Source of the DNA: an uncultured Alistipes sp.
GTDB taxonomy: Bacteria > Bacteroidota > Bacteroidia > Bacteroidales > Rikenellaceae
Reading direction: 5' to 3'
Length of the DNA stretch: 12,356 nt
Assembly (NCBI GenBank): GCA_900769525.1
Contig: CAAGGY010000097.1
Location: forward strand, 1 to 12,356
Each line of letters begins with the position of its first letter. Positions within the stretch are counted from its first letter, which is position 1. Under the pieces are notes generated by a model, which was not told where the DNA came from, ran no database searches, and saw nothing but the letters and a program-made list of their open reading frames with translations. Made by a program: the position numbers and the translations under genes. This document shows, one piece after another, positions 7,420 through 12,356 of the stretch.

Positions 7420-7618
7420 CTTGCATAGCTGGGTTTATCAATCGCTCAACCTCGCTCTCGGTGCGGCTGAGAATCTTTCTGCACTCGGCAATAAGGCGTG
7501 TGGCACGTGCTACATCGCTCGAGAGCTCGTCGACACTAATCTCGCCCGAACGCAAACGCACGAGAATCTTCTCGACTTCGGCCATAGCCTCGGCGTATGT
7601 TATTTTCTTGGTTGACAT
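7391..7618 (-). CDS. xseB: Exodeoxyribonuclease VII small subunit
   Basis: This 75-residue protein is close to the usual length of about 80. The helical motif YAEAMAEVEKILVRLRSGE (8-26), followed by SVDELSSDVARATRLIAECR (28-47), is the XseB signature. Several copies bind one XseA to form exonuclease VII, which degrades single-stranded DNA in both directions to short oligonucleotides and acts in repair. The gene overlaps xseA by 19 bases and the methyltransferase gene by 29 bases, which suggests translational coupling. The C-terminal tail (QDETSDSSNS) is acidic and poorly conserved, as is normal for the family. Confidence 0.94.
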   Translation of the reverse strand: MSTKKITYAEAMAEVEKILVRLRSGEISVDELSSDVARATRLIAECRKILSRTESEVERLINPAMQDETSDSSNS

Positions 7619-8895
7619 CTCTTTCTCTTTGTTTTTCTATCTGTGACATTGGCAGTTATGTTGCCGTCAATAAGTTCTATATTAACGTTCGAGCCAATTG
7701 AAATATTGCTCATATTGACAGCTCGTCCCTCGGAGTCACGCACTATGGCAAAGCCTCGGCGAAGAATTATTTCGGGGTTGTGGCTTTCGACAATCTCGTC
7801 AAGAGAGTCGAGGCGCTGCCTCTCTATCTGTAGCTGGCGTTGTGCCTCGGCCATAATACCCTCATCCAGGGAGTCGAGTCGATGTTGTAGGCCACTAAGA
7901 AGTAGCGTTGAGCAGCGCACAACATCGTTGCTCTGTCGCTCAAGTCGTAGTCGCTCGCTGTTGATGCGGGCTATAACACTATCACGCAGCCGCATGGCGC
8001 ACTCCTCGATATTGTACATCTGCTGGTCGGCAAGCTCGACAAGAGTTGTGGCTACGGCCGTAGGTGTCTTACACGAGGTGTGAGCAACCATATCCACTAC
8101 ACTTATATCCTTGTCATGGCCAATGCCTGTGAACACTGGCAGCGGAAATTGTGCCACGTAGGTGGCTATGTCGTACGAGTCGAAGAGTGCCAGGTCGCTT
8201 GTTGAGCCACCACCACGAATGATGACTACGGCGTCGAACTCCTGCTCACGCTCGGCGATAGCACACAGAGCGTCAATGATGCTACGCTCGGCAGCATCGC
8301 CCTGCATAAGACTCTCGAAAAGTGTCAGCTTGAAACGGTATGGCGAACGAGCAATCTCTTGCCTAAAATCCTGGAAACCAGCAGCTGTAGCGCTCGATAT
8401 TATGGCGATGCGTAGCGTTGGTTCGGCCAACTCCACCTCACGATTCATATCCCACACTCCATCCTTTTGCAGTCGCTCGATGGTCTCACGGCGGCGGCGC
8501 TCAACCTCGCCCAAAGTGTAATCAGCATCGAGGTCGATAATCTGAAGCGAGAAGCCGTAGACCTCGTGGTAGGTGACTAAAACACGCACAAGCACGGCAA
8601 TGCCCGCAGTAAGAGCCTGTCCAGTGGCACTCTCAAACTTCGAGGCGATGGTGTTGTATGCCGTACGCCAGATAACGGCACGTGCTTCAGCACGTGGTGC
8701 AGCATTGCTTGCCCCCTTCTCAACGAGGCTTAGGTAGCAGTGGCCCGAACGATTAACCTTGAGCTCTGATATCTCGGCACGTAGCCACATAGGCTCCTCG
8801 AAGCGGCTCTCAAGAGTCGCCCTTACCATGCGTTGTAGGTCCAAGAGCGTTAGGCTCTCACGCTGGCTGGTGAATATGCTAAGTGGCTCGTTCAT
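7600..8895 (-). CDS. xseA: Exodeoxyribonuclease VII large subunit
   Basis: This 431-residue catalytic subunit of exonuclease VII is near the normal length for the family. Residues about 16-125 form the N-terminal OB-fold that binds single-stranded DNA (MWLRAEISELKVNRSGHCY, 36-54). The nuclease domain begins near 130 and includes IAIISSATAAGFQDF (163-177), VVIIRGGGSTSDL (223-235) and FTGIGHDKDISVVD (255-268). The conserved Arg227, His260 and downstream Asp residues are all present. A coiled-coil region (about 290-370) is where XseB subunits attach in known structures, and the conserved NPEIILRRGFAIV (373-385) follows. The basic C-terminus (KTKRKRCQPRK) is encoded partly within the overlap with xseB. 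The gene starts 6 bases after the plug/TonB gene, so it appears to be expressed with the upstream envelope module. Confidence 0.97.
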   Translation of the reverse strand: MNEPLSIFTSQRESLTLLDLQRMVRATLESRFEEPMWLRAEISELKVNRSGHCYLSLVEKGASNAAPRAEARAVIWRTAYNTIASKFESATGQALTAGIAVLVRVLVTYHEVYGFSLQIIDLDADYTLGEVERRRRETIERLQKDGVWDMNREVELAEPTLRIAIISSATAAGFQDFRQEIARSPYRFKLTLFESLMQGDAAERSIIDALCAIAEREQEFDAVVIIRGGGSTSDLALFDSYDIATYVAQFPLPVFTGIGHDKDISVVDMVAHTSCKTPTAVATTLVELADQQMYNIEECAMRLRDSVIARINSERLRLERQSNDVVRCSTLLLSGLQHRLDSLDEGIMAEAQRQLQIERQRLDSLDEIVESHNPEIILRRGFAIVRDSEGRAVNMSNISIGSNVNIELIDGNITANVTDRKTKRKRCQPRK

Positions 8896-8901
8896 AACTG
8901 T

Positions 8902-9444
8902 CTATCTAATTATCACTCCACGCTCGATAGGGAGGCTCTCGCCCTCAGGCAGAAGTAAGTTGATAAGATGGGTGCTCTCCACAGCCTTGCCATGACGCAT
9001 TGCAGGGCTCCACAGCGGAGACTCCTCGATTGCCTGCTCCACACGCTTTAGGAATTGTCGTGAGGTGGCCTGAAGTACCTGGCTAATCGAGGCACGACCA
9101 CTCTGGTCTACTACGATGCGTAGCGACACTCGCTCAGGCTCCATATTTTCGCTCCAGCGCACATTCTTTGCCAGGTAGGATGTGAAGTTATCGAACTCGC
9201 CAGCGTTAAAGAGTGCTGGTGTGTCGTAACGAAGGGTAACTATGATGACGCCCTCCGAAGCCCCCAAACCCCACTTGGCGATGGTCTCATCGTCGGCAGG
9301 GAGGTGGTCTATAGACTCGATATCCTCATGGGCAATGTGGTCGATATTTGGAACAACATAGCCATTGACCACATACATAGGGCCTCGGGCACTAACAAGT
9401 AGAGTGCCTAAAAGCAGTGTTATGGTCAGTAATAGGTGTCGCAT
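8902..9444 (-). CDS. Small exported protein: receptor-plug-like motif joined to a TonB C-terminal domain
   Basis: This 180-residue protein has a signal peptide at about 1-19. Residues 22-71 resemble the plug-end signature of SusC-type TonB-dependent receptors: PMYVVNGY, then DIESIDHLPADDE (41-53), then WGLGASEGVIIVTLR (58-72). They correspond to the receptor pattern P-x-Y-V-I-D-G, D-I-E-S-I-E-V-L, Y-G-x-x-x-x-x-G-V-I-x-I-T. Residues 83-167 fit a TonB C-terminal domain (FTSYLAKNVRW, LRIVVDQSGRASISQVLQ, AIEESPLWSPAMRHGKAV). There is no proline-rich linker, and apparently no retained membrane anchor, so it is not a standard energy-transducing TonB. It is probably periplasmic. It starts 2 bases after the DUF2490 stop, so the two proteins may act together. 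Domain calls are by pattern; the function is unknown. Confidence 0.75.
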   Translation of the reverse strand: MRHLLLTITLLLGTLLVSARGPMYVVNGYVVPNIDHIAHEDIESIDHLPADDETIAKWGLGASEGVIIVTLRYDTPALFNAGEFDNFTSYLAKNVRWSENMEPERVSLRIVVDQSGRASISQVLQATSRQFLKRVEQAIEESPLWSPAMRHGKAVESTHLINLLLPEGESLPIERGVIIR

Positions 9445-9446
9445 TC

Positions 9447-10229
9447 TTAGAGTTTGAATTTGTACGATATGCCAAATATGTGACGATACTCATTCTCCTG
9501 GAAATACTCCTTGAGAGTACCCTTATTGCCCTTGTAGCCAATATCATAGCTGCGGTTATAGTCGAAGTAGTAGTAGAAGTCGAGGCGGTGCTTCTTCGAG
9601 ATTTTGAACTTAGCACCAATGCCTGCACGATAGCGAGTAATATAGTTGTCGCACCTTAGAGGCTCCTCCTTATAGTTGTTAACCACCTTTGGGGCGTTAA
9701 GCGTATTGTTGAGCTCAAACATCACGTATGGAGTCCATCGTGAGTGGCGAATATTGTATGCCACGGTGAGCTTAGAGCGTAGCACGAGCTCTGGATTCAT
9801 CTTCTCGTAGCGGTTTACAGAGTCGGTGCGGAATGTTGTCTGCAACCTCTCTCGCAGCGAAAATTCGAAGCGTCCAGCATCTATCTTGCCCTCAACATTG
9901 AGATTTGCTCGGTGGCGTGGTCGATTCCAGCCATCGGTGTCGTGGCCGTTGATAAGGATATAATCGGCGCCGATGTTGAGGTACTTGATAGGCTCGTATG
10001 TCAAGCCGATAGTTGTCTGGATACGATCGACGGTCGAAAAGTCCTCCTTAAGTCGCATCTGCAGCGAGGCCTCAAGGCTAAGGTCCTTGGCAAACTCCCA
10101 CTCGAAGGCTCCCTCAACACGACCACGAAAGTCGTTGGTTGCGGGGCGTACGCCATACTCTGGCTCCTGTGCCGAGAGAGTGAAGATGGCGAATAGTAGT
10201 GCTATCGTTGATATAAGTCGCTTTGTCAT
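9447..10229 (-). CDS. DUF2490 family outer-membrane beta-barrel protein
   Basis: This 260-residue protein has a signal peptide at about 1-20 (IALLFAIFTLSA before QEPEYG). The mature part is made of alternating hydrophobic/polar beta strands, with tight turns and many aromatic residues. Examples are LEASLQMRLKEDF, NIGADYILING, FEFSLRERLQTTF, WTPYVMFELNN, RLDFYYYFDYNR and the final HIFGISYKFKL. The pattern and the R-x-R-L/ER-x-Q-T-T-F segment near 125 fit DUF2490, a Bacteroidota family expected to form an outer-membrane barrel of about 10-12 strands. Its substrate is unknown. It sits between the DUF4956 gene (6 bases before it) and the plug/TonB gene (2 bases after it), so it could be the outer-membrane part of the same module. 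Confidence 0.85.
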   Translation of the reverse strand: MTKRLISTIALLFAIFTLSAQEPEYGVRPATNDFRGRVEGAFEWEFAKDLSLEASLQMRLKEDFSTVDRIQTTIGLTYEPIKYLNIGADYILINGHDTDGWNRPRHRANLNVEGKIDAGRFEFSLRERLQTTFRTDSVNRYEKMNPELVLRSKLTVAYNIRHSRWTPYVMFELNNTLNAPKVVNNYKEEPLRCDNYITRYRAGIGAKFKISKKHRLDFYYYFDYNRSYDIGYKGNKGTLKEYFQENEYRHIFGISYKFKL

Positions 10230-10235
10230 AGCTGT

Positions 10236-10985
10236 TTATGAGTTAAATGAGTTCTTCTCGTTAATCTTCATTGTCGGCTCTGTCATTGGCTGCTCGTTGT
10301 GGCCTGGGGTGTAGTGTACCTTGATGAAGGCAACGTCACGAAGGAAGTCTACGTTGCCAATATCTACGCCATTAATCTTGTGGCCGAGGCGCTTCTCAAG
10401 GTCGGCGATAAGCTCCTCTCGGCGCTCAGGGCGGATGAGCTCGATGCGCTCGTAGCAGACAAGGCGTGTTGCTGAGCGACCACGCATAACGACACCTTCG
10501 AGTATCGCCAACACGCAGATAATAAGTGTGTTAGCAAGGAGCAGTTCGACATACGACACCATAAGGTTGCTGCCGTTAATCACCGCCGTAGCAATGGTTA
10601 GGAAGAGGTAGGTCATCTCACGGATAGGCACCATCTCGGTGCGGTAGCGCATAATGCCGAAGATCATGAATAGGCCGAGGCCGATGCTCACATCAATACC
10701 CACGCTCTTCATGAAAAATAGGAGCAGAAAGACCGACGTAGAGAATAGTACAAAGGTCACTGCAAAATCTTTGCGGCGGCTCTTGGGGTAGTAGAAGTAG
10801 CGCACGATGACAAAGCATACCAGGAGGTTGATGACAAATTGTAGGCAGAGCTGTAGCACTGACTGTGTGTCGCAAACTGGAATACCAAGTATTGTGTAGG
10901 CAGTCTCGCCGCTTGCATTGGTGATTGCAGCGATGTCTGCATCAAACAAATCGGGGTTAACACCCTCATCATCAAATCTAAACAT
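10236..10985 (-). CDS. DUF4956 membrane protein
   Basis: This 249-residue integral membrane protein has a soluble N-terminus (1-40) and hydrophobic segments at about 42-64, 74-93, 100-112, 124-142 and 146-166. A cytoplasmic-looking domain of about 80 residues follows (LVCYERIELIRPERREEL, then DVAFIKVHYTPG). The conserved core GLFMIFGIMRYRTEMVPIRE (104-123), followed by MTYLF, is the DUF4956 signature. DUF4956 genes are commonly found next to genes for VTC-domain proteins, as here, where the gap is only 4 bases. A reasonable inference is that DUF4956 is the membrane partner or channel of the VTC-domain enzyme, replacing the membrane domain fused to VTC in yeast. No experiment known to me shows this. 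No signal peptide is expected. Confidence 0.9.
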   Translation of the reverse strand: MFRFDDEGVNPDLFDADIAAITNASGETAYTILGIPVCDTQSVLQLCLQFVINLLVCFVIVRYFYYPKSRRKDFAVTFVLFSTSVFLLLFFMKSVGIDVSIGLGLFMIFGIMRYRTEMVPIREMTYLFLTIATAVINGSNLMVSYVELLLANTLIICVLAILEGVVMRGRSATRLVCYERIELIRPERREELIADLEKRLGHKINGVDIGNVDFLRDVAFIKVHYTPGHNEQPMTEPTMKINEKNSFNS

Positions 10986-10989
10986 AGTA

Positions 10990-11781
10990 CTATCTGTTTA
11001 GTCGTTTCTCAATTGTTCTTATCTTCTCTTTAAAGCGGTTATGCTTGATGCCCTCGACAGTTAGTGTGGTGCCGAGGCAATATTTGCTCACCTTCAAAGG
11101 CGTGATGCGCATATTGCGCAGAAGCCGTTTAGTGAGCGACTCGATGTTGCCATCACTCTTAATCTCGACGATAGCCATGCGACAGATTGAGGCTGTGGTA
11201 TGGCTGCGAATGTCCTCGTAGCTTAGTTCTAAGTCGATGGTTATGCGCTCACTAAGCGTAGGGTTGACAAGCGTGATTCGTGTAAAGCGTGTGGCGAGTG
11301 CTGGCGTAACACTCTCGGCGGTGTAGTGCGAGTTCTCGTCGAGTAGCCTACGTGCTGGCTCCGATGTCGCAAATGAGCTAAAGGCCGAAGGGTCAATCTC
11401 GGTGCGGCGCTTCTTGGTGCGACCACGGTTGCTCTTGCTCTTAATCTCGAAGAATGTTGTACCGCTCTCGACATAGGTGCGTGTGCGGAGCTTCTGACGG
11501 CATAGTTTGCAGTTGTGGTGCATGATGAACATCTCACGCTCTTGGGTGTCGTAGTAGAGGGTCTCATAGCGGCAGGCACGCACTCCGTCAATAACCTGAA
11601 CGTAGTAGTTGTTGTCGGCAGCTGCCTCGATAAGCTTAAGCACCTCGTCGTAGGATAGCACATACTTGGTGTCGATGCGGTTCATAAGCTTGACACTACG
11701 CATCTGGTCGAGCGTAATGGATCTCATTCGCTGCCAGAGCTCTAAAGAGTTTAGAGTATCGTATGTCAGGCTATTAATCAT
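10990..11781 (-). CDS. VTC-domain protein (polyphosphate polymerase type, CYTH/TTM superfamily)
   Basis: This 263-residue cytoplasmic protein has the triphosphate-tunnel layout of the VTC domain. In yeast Vtc4 this domain makes polyphosphate from ATP. Charged residues that should line the tunnel are visible strand by strand: Arg35, Asp37 and Lys39 (MNRIDTKYVL), Arg71 and Asp78 (RYETLYYDT), Arg95/Lys97/Arg99/Arg101 (RQKLRTRTY), Glu112/Lys114/Lys116 (FFEIKSKSN), Lys123-Lys124, Arg165, Arg179 and Asp183 (RITIDLELS), Glu206/Lys208 (IVEIKS), and Ser232-Lys233 (SKYCLG). All expected motifs are present, so activity is plausible. Polyphosphate as the product is by analogy with yeast; another nucleotide-derived polymer is possible. 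It is followed after 4 bases by DUF4956, its usual partner, and preceded by 6 bases after the YwqK-like gene. Confidence 0.91.
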   Translation of the reverse strand: MINSLTYDTLNSLELWQRMRSITLDQMRSVKLMNRIDTKYVLSYDEVLKLIEAAADNNYYVQVIDGVRACRYETLYYDTQEREMFIMHHNCKLCRQKLRTRTYVESGTTFFEIKSKSNRGRTKKRRTEIDPSAFSSFATSEPARRLLDENSHYTAESVTPALATRFTRITLVNPTLSERITIDLELSYEDIRSHTTASICRMAIVEIKSDGNIESLTKRLLRNMRITPLKVSKYCLGTTLTVEGIKHNRFKEKIRTIEKRLNR

Positions 11782-11787
11782 TCTTGG

Positions 11788-12210
11788 CTACTCAAATATG
11801 AACTCGAATTGTCGGTATGAATTTAGAATACCGTTGGCTCCGTAGTTGAGACGACGAATACAGCGACCATTGCTGTCGTACTCATATTTGCGCACCTTCG
11901 AGACCTTGTTACGCTCGTTGTATATAATCTCCTTCTCAAGCTCTCCCTTAGTGTTGTAGAAGAACTCAGCACGCCACGTCAGGTTACGTCCGTAGTCACC
12001 ATACTCACTCTCCTCGATGAGCTGGCCTTGGGCATTGTACACCTCGATGTGGTCGACCCACTTATGCTTACCATCGGGGGTTGTCTTCCACTCCTTGACC
12101 GTGAGCCTCTTTCCCTTACGCTTTGCCTCCTGGCTGCGCTCGGGGTAGTCGGCAAAGGCGTTGCAGAGTGAGAGCAGTATCGCAATAGCAACGAGTATTA
12201 TCTGTTTCAT
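11788..12210 (-). CDS. Exported protein with YD/MORN-like (YwqK-type) repeats
   Basis: This 140-residue protein has a signal peptide at about 1-20 (QIILVAIAILLSLCNAFA) followed by a basic stretch (ERSQEAKRKGKRL). At least three short repeats of the form Y-x-x-x-G-x-L-x-x-E/R-x-x-Y follow: VYNAQGQLIEESEY, FYNTKGELEKEIIY and YDSNGRCIRRLNY. Such repeats occur in YwqK-like and RHS/YD-type proteins and form a small beta sheet. Despite the YwqK 'antitoxin' label in databases, nothing here suggests a toxin-antitoxin pair. I chose the ATG at 12210 over an in-frame ATG at 12288, because it gives a clean signal peptide and is preceded by GGAG at 5-base spacing. The longer version would translate through the hairpin at 12229-12265. 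It is the first gene of the compact run. Confidence 0.7.
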   Translation of the reverse strand: MKQIILVAIAILLSLCNAFADYPERSQEAKRKGKRLTVKEWKTTPDGKHKWVDHIEVYNAQGQLIEESEYGDYGRNLTWRAEFFYNTKGELEKEIIYNERNKVSKVRKYEYDSNGRCIRRLNYGANGILNSYRQFEFIFE

Positions 12211-12228
12211 AATCGCTCCGTTATAACC

Positions 12229-12265
12229 AAAAACGACCTTGTCGCAGAAGGGACAGGTCGTTTTT
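12229..12265 (-). terminator. Hairpin with U tract before the ten-gene run
   Basis: AAAAACGACCT (12229-12239) pairs with AGGTCGTTTTT (12255-12265), an 11-bp stem. It is extended by GTC/GAC (12241-12243 with 12252-12254) across a one-base bulge, with an 8-base loop. In the minus-strand transcript it ends in five U residues. It begins about 35 bases after the stop of the partial right-edge gene, so it fits a terminator for that gene. The arms are A/T-flanked on both sides, so it could act in both directions. Confidence 0.7.
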
Positions 12266-12300
12266 TGTGATTGGATACAGTATAACAATCTGGCCCTTCT

Positions 12301-12356
12301 CTACAACTCGCTCTCCTTCAAACGCTCGGCATTCTCGGCTACGATGAGCTGGTCGA
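12301..12356 (-). CDS. C-terminal tail of an unidentified gene (runs off right edge)
   Basis: The minus strand carries an open frame entering from the right edge and ending at a TAG at 12303-12301. The 17 visible residues are DQLIVAENAERLKESEL, a charged and probably helical C-terminus. The codons resemble those of the neighbouring genes, and a terminator-like hairpin follows at once, which supports a real gene end. Seventeen residues are too few to name a family. Confidence 0.55.
   Translation of the reverse strand, partial: DQLIVAENAERLKESEL

Noticed and set aside
7643..8083. Plus-strand open frame of 146 codons opposite xseA
   Set aside because: Its Ser/Arg-rich composition is what the antisense strand of a Leu/Glu/Arg-rich helical region gives. 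xseA on the other strand is unambiguous.
11788..12210. Toxin-antitoxin system, suggested by the YwqK antitoxin label for such repeats
   Set aside because: No toxin-like partner is adjacent. The neighbours are envelope and VTC genes, and the protein carries a signal peptide.
12211..12288. N-terminal extension of the YwqK-like protein with a CPFCDK motif, as if a zinc or redox site
   Set aside because: The 26 extra residues are encoded by the terminator-like hairpin and would bury the signal peptide inside the protein. The ATG at 12210 has a good ribosome site.

Overview
The window looks like chromosomal DNA of a member of Bacteroidota, order Bacteroidales. I infer this from the gene families (DUF5606, DUF4956 with a VTC-domain protein, DUF2490, a SusC-like plug motif, a secreted GH2 glycosidase, a two-ACT-domain SerB) and from promoters with the Bacteroides-type -7 box TAnnTTTG. 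An Alistipes-like genus is possible, but I cannot fix it from sequence alone. Every gene I can support lies on the minus strand, so the window reads from right to left. I see no rRNA, tRNA, CRISPR array, insertion sequence or phage gene, and no stretch over 300 bases lacks a gene.

Layout in transcription order. At the right edge is the C-terminal tail of an unidentified gene, followed by a hairpin. Next comes a very compact run of ten genes (12210 down to 4035), with gaps of at most 19 bases or short overlaps. It holds an exported YwqK/YD-repeat-like protein, a VTC-domain (polyphosphate polymerase type) protein, a DUF4956 membrane protein, a DUF2490 outer-membrane barrel protein, a small exported protein joining a receptor-plug-like motif to a TonB C-terminal domain, exonuclease VII large and small subunits (xseA, xseB), a zinc-ribbon SAM methyltransferase, a long RelA/SpoT-type (p)ppGpp enzyme and a single-domain PAS protein. 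A GH2 glycosidase with its own promoter follows, then a terminator that abuts the promoter of a DUF5606 gene. That gene ends in two tandem hairpins, and the last gene is serB, cut by the left edge.

How the genes may work together. The first five genes of the run look like an envelope module centred on a possible polyphosphate (or other polyanion) polymerase and its membrane partner. The later genes cover DNA-break processing and the stringent response. Co-transcription of a VTC-type polymerase with a (p)ppGpp synthetase is the most interesting feature. The stringent factor keeps its synthetase residues but lacks the Glu-Asp pair of the hydrolase site, so it is probably a synthetase-only enzyme. 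The functional link between the modules is inference from gene order.
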